Below are positions 1 to 14,000 of a stretch of DNA of 64,000 nt, one piece after another. Numbering within the stretch: position 1 is the first letter of the stretch; each line of letters begins with the position of its first letter. The notes beneath the pieces are model-generated. The model was not told the DNA's origin. It searched no databases and saw only the letters and a list, made by a program, of their open reading frames with translations. The DNA lies in NCBI GenBank assembly GCA_034620365.1, contig JAQGEQ010000263.1, forward strand, positions 1,178,001 through 1,242,000, given 5' to 3'. Made by a program: the position numbers and the translations under genes. The DNA comes from Pegea sp. RAD2-039 (taxonomy: Eukaryota; Chordata; Thaliacea; Salpida; Salpidae).

Positions 1-3000
1 AAGAGTGGCTTAAAAACACTTTTTTGGGATTTTTGTTAATAAAATTTTCAATTTCACTAAAATTGAAGAGTTATGAATATTTTTCAATTAACTTTGATTC
101 AACAAATTTATTTGATTTAATTAAGTGTATCACATAACCTCGTTGTTACCCAGAAATAACAACTATTTTTCATTATCTTCTTCAAGCAAAACGTTTAGAG
201 ACAAAAAAATCGCTTTAAATTTTGATGAAAAATTATGCATGAAAAATAAAATGTCTTACAATGAATTTACTAATTATCAAAATTGAAGATATTAAAACTA
301 TCTAACTTTTAACGAAGACTTGAAAAACTAAAATATGTTTTATTATTTAAATTTAGATATTTTTACAAGAAAAATTTAACAGTTGTAACATTAAGCATGT
401 TCATAAACTAACTTGTTAAATAATCTAAATTAAAATTTGTTATTTTTCTATTAACCTGAAATAATAAAATTGAAAAAGTTAAAAACATACAGATCAAATT
501 ACGTTTAAATGTAATTATTAAGCGAATTTATTTGTGAAGCTTATGAATCAATGAAAATAAAGAGAACGTAACACAATGTATATATATGCTCAAATAGGTA
601 TTTATACCTCTTTATTTAAAAGTTATATGATTATAAAAAATAGTTTAATTAATTAAATATGCATGAAAAGTTATCTAAAATAAATTAATATGCTTTTTAA
701 ACTTTGTTTGCAAATATTATAATAAAGTAAATATATAATTTTAATAAGAAATTAATTAAAACAAATTTTTGTTTAGCTTTTTGGATTTTGAATAAAAAGT
801 TAAAGTGAAAGAACAAATAGAATTTTAAGCAATTAAATTTCCGATTCTTTTTAAGCCTTGATGTTAGTAAAAGTATTTAATGATATGTAAACAAGGTAGT
901 TAAGATTAGCGCTATAAAAAGTCTCTTTCAATAAATTTAAAATTTTAAACACAAGTTTGCAAGTTTTTATAACCCTGTAACCAGTTATTGGTGTAGAAAA
1001 TCATGAAGGTAGTTTTAAAAAAGATAAAATCTATGTTTTAGGTTATAAGAAATAAAATGAGTACTTATAAGGTCACAAACAACATTAGAAGGAGATTTAC
1101 TTTGGTATCTAAGTTTGTTATCTTTAAAATCACCTTGTACTAAATATAAAATGTCTTACTTAGAGCATTTTATCGTGTGCAAAGTTAAAGGTGTGTATGT
1201 ATGTAGTTAAGAATGTGGTTTATAGTAGTTCTACACTGTATCAGCTACAAACAGCCTAATCAAATAATTTGCAAGTCACCATCAGAGAATATTTAAAGCT
1301 ACTTTGCTAGGATTTTCTTTCGATTTAGATGTAATCTATTCTTTATAAATAAAACCACTTTGATATTTATGGTGAATAAAGTTTGCTGAATATGTTTAAA
1401 GATTTTAAGCGTCACAAGATAAAGTGGAGAAAATTACTATTTTAGAAACAATGTAAAAATAAAAATTTCTGGAATGAAAAAACTTCAAGTTGCAAAATTT
1501 ATTTGAAAAAGTTAGAAGCTAAATTTAATTGAAACAATTCGGCACAGATATAAAAAGCCAAAAGTTCATCTAATTTTAATCGGCGTCTTTTAAGGATAAA
1601 ATAGATAACTTTTAGTAGTCAAAACACCATCAATATGTTGAATATTCAATGAAAAAGGAAAGACATTAAAAACGTATCAATTCTTAAATTGTATTTTAAA
1701 ACATTCTAAGTGGAACTACTAACAAATCCAAAACATATCAACTAACTACTTTAAATCATTTGTTGTTAGTCAAATCACCGTTTGTTTTGATGTTTTGGAA
1801 AGATTGTTCTATATACCAGAAGACTCAAGCTTTGTTTATTGCCTTGAAAAACCAAAAACCGGTTGTACCTTATCTACTTTTGTATAAAAATCAAGGAACT
1901 AATCAAATAATTAATTTAACTTAAATTAAACATAGTTTGCTCTTATTAACATAGTTTATAAGCACCAAAGGTATCCAAGTATTATTTTCATCTTAAAACT
2001 TTTCGATTACAACAACAATTCACTTTGAATGATTTGCTTGATAAGCAATAATTCTTTTTATCAAACAGTTGCAAAATACAAACGTAAAGATTTCAAAATA
2101 GAGCACAAGCTGAATTTCCTGAATTAGGGTAATGCAAGTCAATAAAATCTCAAAAAATAAAATTAAGGATGTCTTTAAATAAGTTAGGAAGCTAATTAAA
2201 AATACCTATTATGCTAACATTATTATCATGTATAAAGTATTAAATTAAAGTTTAGTATAATGATTTATAAGATAATTAAAAAATGATATTTGAAAATACA
2301 TCAATCTCTGTAAATATTTTGATTATTTTTTTGTAATTAGTTCAAAAATGATTAAAGGTTTTTGCTGTATAAAATATGAAAGAATATTTGTATCTGAATC
2401 AAAACGCGAAAATATTTGTACTATTGTTTATAGAAAAAAATTTAAGGACCATTTTCATAGTTTTATCAAATGATAAAGTTTAAAACTACTAAATTCAATT
2501 TGGTAATAAAATACCAAATTACATTTCAGCTGCGTTGTTTTTGGCTGCAAGCAATGAACAGGGCTTTGGCAGTTGTTCAAGTTTAAAGAAAGAAAGGCTT
2601 GAGTTGTTCATATAAAACGGTAAACAATTTATTGGCATTGAAAATCAAAATATTTATAGACTGTTAATGGAAGTGTTTCAATTTGATAGCATAATTTGTA
2701 ACTTGAAAAACTAATAAGTGTTTTATAGATAAAAAAATTAAGATTAGTCATAGTTTTTACTGATGAGTCCTTCTATATCAGAAAATGTTTTTATTCAGTT
2801 TTATGTTCCAAATCATTAAATACATAATTGGTGATGCTAGAAAATATCATTTTTAGTTATATAAAATAGTTTGTTCTTTCTAAATAATCAATTTTTAAAA
2901 ACTTTACATAATTTTAAATACATTTTTAACAAAATAAACCATAATGGTTACAATAGAAATTACTTTGTATATATTTGTTTCACTAAAATTTTTAATTTGT

Positions 3001-5815
3001 TTTGAAAAGTAAACACAGGATTAATCTTTTTAATATATTTTTGCAGTAATCATACAATTGCAAATTAACATTACTAATTTTTTCATTGTATTACAAAACT
3101 GCTGAACGAATAAAATTTGACATTCTGTAAAAGTTTGCAATTTCCCCAACTCTAATTTTGAACTGTTAACCTTTCAGAAAAAATACTATCATGAAAAAAA
3201 CTAAATATCAAAATTAAATTAGGAATTAATTTTTAAAGTTTCTTTCAATGCAATTTCAAACGGATATACTCAAAAATACAATATTGAGCTGAATTAGGTT
3301 TTAAAGGCATTTTATTTTTACCTTTCAATTATTTTCATTTGTTTTTGTAAAAACTTTGTAAACATTTTTCACAGTTCTAAACTTTAACATTACAGAAGTA
3401 AATAGACAAAAAATGACAAGAAGTTTATCTAATTTATTTTCATGATTTTGTACAGACAGCATTTTTTCACATATTACTAACTTAAGTCAATGTTAAATAG
3501 GCCTACCCAGTCATTAGTAGTATTTTGTCTGTACTCGACAAATTATATCTTATATTGATTATATTCAGTTACCCAAACCTTTCATAAGCGTTTTTATAAC
3601 AAGCAAAAATATCAAGGTAAGTTAACTTACTTTTTTGTTTGTGGTTTTCTTCTTTTCTTTGAAGCATATAATGGTGATAAGGTAGTATTCATTTTAAGAA
3701 CTTTGTTTTTGATTCAATCTTTATAGCTGCATTTGTAAACTGTTGTTATTAGCTTTCAAGAAAAAGTAATGGCTACTAAAAACGCGTTTTAATAACTCTA
3801 AACAGTACTATTCAAGTTAAAAAATATTCCTATAATTCCGATAATAAAATAAATGCAAAACTAAAGAATCATTTGTGAAATGGTATTTGAACGCTTTATG
3901 GTACATTTTTTTTAACTTCTTTTTTGCATTCATTTTTTTATTATAAAGAAAATTCCGAAGAATGCTAAAAAAAATTATCGAAAAACATAAATAAAAGCCA
4001 AAAATTTATCGACTTTGTGGAAAATAAGAAAGAGTAACATATCTATCACGTCATGAAACATTTAACATGATTTGTAATTGGCATATATTCAACAACTGTA
4101 AATTGCAAGTAGATCACGAAATAAGAAAGTTCAAACTTTATAATAAAGTATATCAAGTCATTAATCATCAATTTTTAAAAAATGTCTTAAAATGTTCATC
4201 TTTTTATTGAAACTTTCTTGAAGATTTCTTTAACTGTTTTGAAGATGTTATCTTTCTTAACTTTACGCTAACTTTAGTTCACTTGATTATTAATCAGTTC
4301 TTAAAAGTGAAGATGAATCAAAATATGAAATTAATTTTATAGCCGATTATTTACAAAGAATATTTTTTACAATAGTAACAAAACCAAATTATTAAATTAA
4401 TTTAACTTTAAAGTTCCTAAAAATATTTAATCTTTCAGCAAAAACTCAATTAGCTACAAAGCCTACTTTGAAATGAGTTTGAAATTTGTTGATATCAACC
4501 ATTATTTTGTTATTAACTCTTGTCTACCTATCTACTCATATGAAAATGAGGCTATTTAAATAAGATCATTTTTCTTTTTACCCTGACATACAAAAACTTT
4601 CCTAGCATTTCTAAACAAATATAGAAAGTTCAAAAGTATAATGCACCACTGAATTCTGTTAATAAATGACGAAAGCTGTTCACTGTCTGCTGTTTCATCG
4701 ACTAAAAAGAAAAAAGAGCATACATTTTTTCTTCTAACTTTTGGCTGTTTTTTATTATATCAATACGAGACAGTTTTTTTAGTCTTAAATCAATAGTTTT
4801 GCAAAAAGTATAAGTAAAAGCTACCTTTTATATGAGAAATAGGGACAATAATTTAAGTTAAAACTTTTTAATTAAGGTTTTCAAACAAGTTGATAAATAA
4901 AAAACAAAAAATATTTAAAAAAATTTTTAAAGTTTGATCTCCACAAGCACTTGAGCTTTTTTATAAAAAAAAAATTATATTCGTTCGTTTTGTTGTGAAA
5001 CTTTGTAAAGTATAGAAAGGAAATATTAGAGTTAGGTATGAAATAAGAGTTTCAAAAGTTTAACAATTTCATAAATTTTAAGTTCTAAAAACTTTTTTAA
5101 ATAACAACTTTTTGATTGTTTTGAAATTAGTGGTCGCTTAAAGTTGTTTTTCTCTTTAATTTATTCAAATTATCTGACAACATTAAAATTTTCTTTTTAG
5201 AAAAATCATTTATTGCCCATTTATCTTTAAACAACTTCCATCTAAAAAATCTTCATCACATTAATTAAATAATAGCTTACACTAAACAGTATTTTTGAAT
5301 CGAAAATTGTTTACATTGGAAGATAAATTTTAAAATAAGAAAAGAAAGTTTAATCTCTGAATATTTGTAGCATTTAGCTTTTCGTTATAATGCTTTTCTT
5401 TGTGTTTAATGATTTTTTCAGATCTTATATACTCTGAAAAGTTATTTTCTTAAGTCTAATTTTTATTGAAAAAAATCTTAATAAAGTATTTTGAGTTTTA
5501 TACAATTTATAATTATATAGCAGCTGTAATTATTTACTAAGTTTCAAACTATACAACTTGTTTAACTATAATCTCAGTACAATTTAAGTATTTAAAAAAG
5601 TATCTTTGTTTTTATCTTAGTTTACTTATACTGGAAAATAGCTAAGTATCTAACGGATTAAAAGAAATCAATCACCTAACAGAAAAGTTGTTTTGAAATT
5701 GGATAAACTTTGCTTAAAAATAATATTTTACAAAAGTATATAGTGAAAAAAAAAACAGTTTTTCTGAATAGAAAAATTCAAAGTTTTTTTTTAATTTTTT
5801 TAAATAGTACTTGAC
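1..5815. other. AT-rich region with no gene seen
   Basis: I see no convincing exon, RNA gene or recognisable transposon on either strand. The sequence is strongly AT-rich with frequent A and T runs and stops in every frame. It could be intergenic or part of a long intron of a gene outside the window. Confidence 0.6.
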
Positions 5816-5899
5816 TTAGTTGGATCAACCTTTTTGTAACTCAATCTATTCTGGATGCAAAGGACTTTCAAGACTTATTATTCTGTTTTTCTTAACATT

Positions 5900-7860
5900 T
5901 TCAACTTTAATGTATATAATACAAACTAAAACAGACCCTTCCATCATATTTCTGTACAAAGATCTTTGTATAGTTTACAAAAAATATATTTCTAATTTCT
6001 ATTTGGAAAGAGAAAGTGCAGTTTTATCTTCACCTTGCAAGAAAACGTTTTTTGGTTTCATAAATCGCAAGCTTAAGGCCAGATCTCAAATACCTCCCCT
6101 AATTGATAACAGCGACCAGCTTGTGATGGAAACAGAAAATAAAGCTGAATTGATAAACAATCAATTTAATAGCGTTTTTATAACCGATGATGGCAATACT
6201 CCTCTCTCCTACTCCGACATTCTTACAAATGTCTCTGAGATGGTAGATCTTGACATAACGGTCAATATGGTATCTAAGGCTATTTCTTCTTTAAAATCGT
6301 CAGTTTCCAATACCCCAGATCAGATCCCATCATATATACCATCTAATATCTGATGTCCAGCATAGCTTTGTGAAACGGAGATCTTCCCTGACTCAACATC
6401 TCACTTTTCTTAATGAGCTTACGGCCCATTATGAAAGTAACACTCCCTGTGACATCATATATCTCGATTTTGTTAAAGCGTTTGATTCTATCCCACACAC
6501 TAAGCTCGTTACTGTATTGAAAAACTTAAAAATCAACAGCTTTACCTTACAGTGGATTGAAGATTACCTATCAGGTAGAACCCAACAAACTCGTGTAGAA
6601 AGATCTTTATCTACTTCTAGTCAAATCACTAGTGGTGTTCCTCAGGGTTCTGTTCTGGGTCCCCTTTTCTTTTTAATTTTCATCGAAGACTTCATCAGAA
6701 GATTAGTAGCAGTAGATGATGTCAGAGTGTTTGTGTATGCAGATGATATCAAGCTATTATCTTGAAATCCTTCAAAACTTCAAACTGCACTACACACTGT
6801 AGAAAACTGGTCTACAAATTGGCAGCTCAGAATCCAGCTCACAAAGTCTGAACTTAGAACTCTTTCTCGTAAACTAGCTTTAAATTGCTTGAACCAATAC
6901 TCTATCAATAGATTTATTATTCAACTAGTATCTTCGGTCCTAGACCTTGGCATTACTCTACCATCTGACTTTAAATGGTGCAGTTATGTTTCCAAAATCT
7001 TTGGAAAATCAATCAACCTTGTCTTCCTTATTATACAGACATTTAATTCTAAGGACCCATGCTTTTTTATCAATCTTTTCAAATTGCACGTACGTCCAAT
7101 TCTTGAATACAATGTCAGTGTATGAATGCCATATCAAGTTAGTGATATCAAAAAAATCGAATCTGTTCAGGCCACATTTACAAGATTAGTATGTAGGAAA
7201 CTTAATATTAAATATGATAGTTATAAGCATCGTCTCAGTTTCTTCAATTTACATACTTTGGAAATCCGACGGATTAAATACGACTTAATTCTTATTTTTA
7301 AAATTATCCACAATTTAATTGATATTCAACTTGGTGATTTCTTTTCTATTAGTCCTTCCTTCAAGTTATATCAGCTCAGACGACACACATTACACCTTAA
7401 TAAGCCTATATCACCTAGTACATTGGTCAGAGCAAATTTTTTTTCATACCGTACAATTAATACATGGAATCAGCTGCCATCAGACATTGCCATGTCGAAG
7501 TCACTCGCATTGTTCAAGCAGAAGTTGAACCGTCATAGTATTGCTAACATTGTCATTTCTAAACTGTGATTTTTTTTCTCTTTCTTATATTATTAACTTT
7601 CCATGTAATTGTTCACTGTTATATGCTTTGAGTGATATCGAAATACCATGTGTTACATCTTTTACTTTCTATATTTTTGGCTAAATAGATGTTATTTGTA
7701 AAAATGTGTGTTACCAAGAGGTGCTCTTTTCAGGTACCCTCCTTCGCATTTATTGAAATAAGTAAATAGATAAATAATAGGTATTGTTTGTTAAAATGTG
7801 TGTTACCGAGAGGTGCTCACCTTCACATTTATTGTAATAAATAAGTTTAACAGAAAGTTG
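5900..7860 (+). mobile_element. Degenerate non-LTR retrotransposon (LINE, CR1/Jockey-like), copy 1
   Basis: This is a broken LINE coding region. The part before the reverse transcriptase (about 5990-6350) reads SSPCKKTFFGFINRKLKARS and continues into the RT N-terminal region. The palm domain (about 6370-6765) shows IIYLDFVKAFDSIPH, SGVPQGSVLGPLFF and YADDIKLL, the standard RT A, B and C blocks. The thumb and C-terminal part (about 6890-7570) continue across stops and frame changes and end at the TGA at 7567-7569. A 3' tail follows with a GTGTGTTACC-AAGAGGTGCTC element and AAATAAGTAAATAGATAAA-like repeats. Compared with the copy at 11.25-12.68 kb, about 230 bp is missing near 6335, removing the RT fingers. 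The endonuclease is absent, so the copy is dead. The clade assignment is my inference from the RT motifs. Confidence 0.9.
7690..7855 (+). repeat. Duplicated LINE 3' tail
   Basis: Two successive versions of the LINE 3' end occur, at about 7697-7775 and 7790-7855. Each has AATGTGTGTTACC, then GAGGTGCTC, a CTTCACATTTATT-like segment and an AATAA-rich tail. The second lacks part of the middle. This could be a tandem tail duplication or the tail of a second, nearly fully truncated insertion. Confidence 0.65.
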
Positions 7861-8599
7861 AAGTATTTAGTTTTATTATTCGTTATAATATTTATTTTTT
7901 TCAATAAAAATGTTAATTTTTATTCTTACAATTATACAAGTGATACTAGTTTTAAAGTTAACTTTTTATAAAATCCAATTTTTCAATAGATAATTGTTCT
8001 TGGCTGAGTTGGTTTGTATTAATAGATAAAATACTAAAATATTTATTCTATTGTCAATTTTATCTACCAAACATCTCTCTAGAAAAGAAACATCATTTTA
8101 TATTGTTTTAGTTACATAAACATTTACTAGGTCTTTCATATGGGCATATTTGTACAAAATTTCATAAAACAAATCTCAATAATTGTTTATAATCTATGTA
8201 GTACTTATACAAAATGAATTTCAATAAAATATATTTTACAAGACTTTTTCACCAAATTTTGCAGCTTTTTATTAGAGTAAGAGAAAAGAGTAAAACATTT
8301 ATTTAAAGAGTTAACTTTAATTCAAAAGCATCATTAGTTTTTAAGAAATCTTAAATGATCTTTATGCTATAAAACGATCTTATTCTCCTTCTAATAGTCA
8401 AAATTCTTTTAGTTTTTTGAATTTGCGAAAATTAAATTTGTTTATAATGAGCAAAGTTTTTATGAAAGTAATTTCAATAAAACTATCTTCTAAGCTTATG
8501 TAAAGTACAACAATAATTTTGTTACAAAGTTGTTTAACTCAATAATGAAATTTTATGTAATGTAAAAATTAATTTAGTTATAAAATACAATTAATACTT

Positions 8600-8930
8600 A
8601 GAAGCAGCTGCAACCAGACATTGTCATTTCAGACTCTCTCATGCTATTCGAGATGAAGTTGAACCGTTTTAATACTACCACAATTGTCATTTCTAAACTG
8701 TGATTCTTTTTCAGTTTTTTTTATATTGTTAACATTCTATGTAATTATGGAATGTTTTATTGTATATGGGCCCCTGAACTACCATTGTTACATCTACCTT
8801 TTATAATAATATATACTTGTACCTATAATAATTATGCAGAGTTAAATTATTTGTAAAAATGTGTGTGGCCAAGAGGTGCTCTTTTTAGGCGATCTTCTTC
8901 GTATTTATAAATAGATAAAAGTTACACACA
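8600..8930 (+). mobile_element. 3'-end fragment of the same LINE family
   Basis: The segment starts with sequence matching the last coding stretch of copy 1 (CAGACATTGTCATTTC, then GTTGAACCG and TCTAAACTGTGATT). It then follows the same 3' untranslated region, including GTGTG-GCCAAGAGGTGCTC, and ends in an AAATAGATAAA tail. It is strongly 5'-truncated and diverged from copy 1, as expected of an aborted reverse-transcription insertion. Confidence 0.8.
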
Positions 8931-9479
8931 AAAGAAAACAAGAACGTCTTTTGGGTGTTTTTAATGATAGATAATCAAATCTACAGGTTTGCTGAAGCAT
9001 ATGTGACTTTTTATTTTCAACAAAAGAATAGTATTATAACTTATAAATTAAGTTTATAAATAAAACTTTTTAAGTAAATAATAAACAAATAGATTGATTA
9101 AATAAACTACTGATTTTTCAAATCTATAAATTAAATAACATTGAGGCGATAACATTAAATGAAAGAACAAATAAATTGTTGTGTATTCATTCTGTCATTT
9201 GTGAAAACTAAAAGAAATCTGATGTCTACCCTTTAGTAAGAGTTGAACATAGAAAGTGAAATTATTACAATTATATCTCATGTAATTCATTTATAATTTC
9301 TCTCGTATGCGATGATCATTAAAACAGTTATAACTCTCATCCAAAGTCCGAGGATACTTCTGAGATCATTCACTTATCTTGTAAATTCCTATAGCTTTAA
9401 AAGACATTAACATTTAGCAAGGCAATCTTTTTCTAGTTATGCCTATTTGTAAGCAGGACACTTTGTAGGTATAAAAATG

Positions 9480-9800
9480 TTTTTATTCACTATAAAGTAG
9501 ACGATTGATAAGTCTATCTGTTATGATGGTTCAAATCTCACATCGTTGTTAAAAGTACTCTAGATCGCGCTATATTACGCCGCTTATCAATTGCGAAAAG
9601 TATCTTTCCGGCTATGAGTGAATAATCTCACTGCCTTTTGGTCACTTTAGAAGAAAGGAAGGTTATTGGAGTTGTCAGAAAACCTATAATCTGCCGACTT
9701 TGATGTCAAGGTCACAGATCACTTGGTAGCAACAGCATTAAGGAGGGCTGGTAGTTTAGTTTACATTGCTCTCTAATAATGGAAGTATGCAGCTACTTTA
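9480..9800 (+). mobile_element. tRNA-derived SINE-like element, copy A
   Basis: A GC-richer patch holds a box-B-like GGTTCAAATCTC at about 9530. It shares ordered blocks with the element at 19.9-20.3 kb: CGCGCTATATTACG, then AATTGCGAAAAGT, then GCCGAC followed by CAAGGTCAC. The order and spacing resemble a tRNA-headed SINE with a family-specific body. The box A region is poorly conserved here, so the 5' limit is uncertain. Confidence 0.55.
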
Positions 9801-9843
9801 CAATCTAAATAGTAACAATTCTGTATATAGGCCGCCAATGTGG

Positions 9844-9879
9844 GGTGCTCTCTGTTGACACGGAGAACAGAGCAGCACC
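9844..9879. repeat. GC-rich hairpin
   Basis: The left arm GGTGCTCTCTGTT (9844-9856) pairs with the right arm AACAGAGCAGCACC (9866-9879), with one bulged base, around a 9-nt loop. It lies just downstream of SINE copy A. It may be a transposon end or an RNA structure; I see no coding sequence around it. Confidence 0.6.
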
Positions 9880-11030
9880 TGACAGAAACAAGAACACTTG
9901 ACGGTTATAACTAGATTCAAAAATCATTAAAAAAATTTCGGAAAACTCTTGATACAGCATTCGGAAGTAAATCAAAACATTAACCTGCTTATTTCAATTG
10001 GCTACAAAATTTGACGAATATTGTAAAAGATTGAATCAACTATGTTTGTACTTAATACTAAACAATTGTGAAGTTTCTCTATAAAATGAATGGTTAAATC
10101 TTAGAAAGACTGATACTTAAACGTTCAAGTGTTACTTAAATGATCTTATCCAACTACAAAAAATTAAAAACTGGTTTAAAACTTTTGGTTTACTGACAAC
10201 TTTGAGATTAAAATGTAATTTTTACTTTGAAAGTAATAAAGTTAGAAATTACTGTATGAAATGGGTATTTTTCTTCATAATCAAGAAACTTTGTCAAAAG
10301 TCTTAACGGAACAAACAGCACAAATTGAAACCGAATATTGACGCTACAAAAACACAAAAACGTCTTATCAGGACTTTTCCTAAGAATATGTAGTCGGTAG
10401 GGATTTAAGTCTAATGCAAGATCAGTATATTAAATAATACTTACACAATTTCTGAAGAAATTTCATTGCTAAAAACTAAAATTCTTTTAACACTATAACT
10501 TAATTATTTTGTAGGATTAAAAAAATACATTGAAATGTGTAAATCTGTAGCTTATACCAGCATATATAGGTAATAAAAAAGATTATAAAAAATGTTAAAC
10601 CTCTAGGTAGCACTATTGTGCTAAAAAATATCTGAAAATCTAAGGATACGCATCATAACTTCCTCAATAACTCTAAGCTGAAAATCAAACTTAACCAAGC
10701 ATAAAGTTGAATTTCAGTTTTTTGAGCAAGTACTCAGCAAATACATATAAGTTAATTATTAATATAGAAAACTATTTCAATCTTTAATTTGTTACATGAT
10801 CAAGTACTTAGTGAAAGATATTTTTCAATTATTCTTTAAACTTATGTTATTCATTTTTTCTAAATAGCTTTTAGTAAAATTTTTAATCAAAAATATGTTT
10901 TTAACTTTTAAACAAACTAATTAAACTATCTACACTATTTTTACTTAAATATTTTATACTTTTGTAAAAAATTATAACAACCAGTCTATTACTAAGAATT
11001 GTTTTCTTCAAAAATACAGTTTAAAAAACA

Positions 11031-14000
11031 ATGGCTTATCAGGAACTAGAAAGATTATGCCAACGTAAGCGTTGGGAACTAACAAAGAATGGACCCTCAT
11101 CTTCAGGACCATCACATAAACCTATCTTTACTTGTTCAATTGAAGTACAAGATGAATCTACAAGTATTTTTCTTTTATTTTTACAAAAAAAATATATAAA
11201 TAAAAGTATGCAGTTATGAAAAAAACTTTAATTCTATAAAACTAATTTTACTGAACACACTGACATCATCTACTGCTACTAGTCTTCTGATGAGGTCTTC
11301 AATGAAAATTAAAAAGAGAAGAGGACTCAGAAAAGAACCTTGAGGGACACCACTGGTGACTTGACTAAGAGTAGATAAAAATCTTTCAACACGAGTTTGT
11401 TGGATGATAAGTAATCTTGATAAGTAATCTTCAATTCACTTTAAGATAAAGCTGCTGATTTTTAAGTTTTATAAAACAATAATGAGCTTGTTGCGTGGGA
11501 CAGAATCAAACGCCTTAGCAAAATCGAGATATATGATGTCACAGGGAGTGTTACTTTCATAATGGGCTGTAAGCTCATTAAGAAAAGTGAGATGTTGAGT
11601 CAGGGAAGATCTCCGTTTCACAAAGCCATACTGGACATCAGATATTAGATGGTGCTCCATCAAATGACTGGTCATATGATTGTGAATGATATGCTCTTGA
11701 GTTCTGCAGATAACTGAAGTCAGCGAAACTGGTCTGTAGTTAAGTGAAGTGTTTCTGGGACCCTTTGTATGAATTGGAGCAATAATAGCTTTCTTCCAAA
11801 TTTTTGGAACTCTTCCTCGCCTCAGAGTGATGTTAAAGAGTAGCGATGAAGGTAGTAATAAAGAGGAAGTAGTTTTTCTTAAACTAAAAGCTGGGATCTG
11901 ATCTGGGGTATTGGAAACTGATGATTTTAAAGAAGAAATAACCTTAAATACCATATCGACCGTTATGTCAAGATATATCATCTCAGAGACATTTGTAATA
12001 ATGTCAGAGTAGGAGAGAGGAGTATTGCCATCATCGTTTATAAAAACGCTATTAAATTGATTATTTACCAACTCAGCTTTATTATTTGGTTCCATGACAA
12101 GCTGGTCGCTATTATCAATTAGGGGAGGTATTTGAGATCTGGCCTTAAGCTTGCGATTTGTGAAATCAAAAAACGTTTTCTTGCTAGGTGAATATAAAAC
12201 TGCACTTTCTCTTCCTAAATAGAAATAGAAATAGATTTATTGTAAACTTTACCAAGATATTTGTACAGAGATTTGATGGAAGGGTCTGTTTTAGTTTGTT
12301 TGTATAGGAGGTTTTCAAATGTGGTGAATTCCTTAAGTATTTGGATAAATGTGGTTTCTTGTTGACAGGATAAAAAAGCATAAATTTTTCGATTGACTCT
12401 TTAACGATGTTATTAAATGTTGAGTAAGTAGTATTGATGTCTTCGGAAGAGTTTAAAACAGAAATCCAGTCAACATCTGATAGAAACTTATTTATACCAT
12501 TATAATTTCCACGATAAAAATTCTGTTTGCTTGAAGTTTTAACGTTCATGGAAAAAGTTTGATGGAGCTTGAATTCAATCATGTTGTGATGGCATGTCGG
12601 AGCAAAAGGTTCTTTTTGATCAACGTAGATAATGCTCTCAGAATTTGATATGATTCCTACAATGTTTTTATTTGTGCGTGTTTTTAACTAGTCAAACAAG
12701 TATTTAAATTCAAATAAATTTGTATGCCTTTAAAATAATATACAATTTATTTTTAAATTTGTCAGCAAAATTATGAACTTCCTTCTACCGATGTAATAGC
12801 CAATATTTGCAAACATTAAAACTGTTTTTCAAATTAAAATATAGCTCCACTTGTAAATGTAAACAACAAAACTAGTTAATTTACATTTACGAGTCAAAGT
12901 ACAAATTTTTCAGTTTTGTACCAGACTACCAAGAAAGCAAGTAAAAAGAGCCAAGCAGAAAAAGATGCTGTAGCAGGAATACTTGAACAAATCGACCCAA
13001 GCCTCTACATTCTACACACGAACAACTTTAATGAGCTCAAACATTTTTACCCTCTTTTAATAAAAGAAGATATTAAGTACGAATTCGTTAAGAAAGGTAG
13101 CGAGCACGAACCAGTAAGTACAAAATAATATTTCATTTGTGGTTGTTAGATATTATGAAGCTACTTGCCTAACATTTGGATTGAAATTGTATTGTAAGAA
13201 GCTAAGTGTGACTTAAATTAGACTTATTACATTTAGTAACGAATTAAGAAAATTATTTACAATTACAAATAGTTATAGGTTGCTAGAAAAAGTTTTATAT
13301 TTTAATTATTAAACTAAATGATTTAAATTATTTATCAATCTTGAACGATTATTTTTATTTTTATTCTATTTTTCTATCACGATTATTTACGTCCTCCTAA
13401 TAGCTAGATTTGATAGTAAAGATAATTTGTAATTGATTTTTCTCACATCACTAAATTGCTTATCAGGAATTCCATGCTAAAGCTTCTATTGAAGTAGAAG
13501 GCAAAAAATTTGAATCAAATGGTACAGGACAAAATAAAGCGGCTGCAAAAAAATCTGCAGAAGCAAACATAGTCTTAAGTCTAAAAAATTCGATCAATGA
13601 AAAGAATGAACAGTTGTACATGAAAGAAGCAACAAAATCTCCAATAGAAAACGTAAGATATATAAAGAAAAAAATTATATTGGAAAAAGTAAATATAAAT
13701 GTTAAACAGAATGATAAACAAGAAATAAATCGGTACCGTACACCTTCATATAAGGAAGGCCGTGTGGGAAAAGGCTCATATGGTCATGTTCATGTTTGTG
13801 TTGATGAAAGAAATCCCTCAAAATATTTAGCCGTCAAAATCCCACCGGGTGAGGCAGATGAAGAAGATGCCAACATGTTAGTAAGCCAGCTCAGTAGTAT
13901 ATGCGACTGGTTATAAGATAGTGTCATTTTTTTAGCATAAAATGAACACTTTTGAACATTGTTTTTTGATTAAATAGATGTAAATATTTTGCAGATTTAA

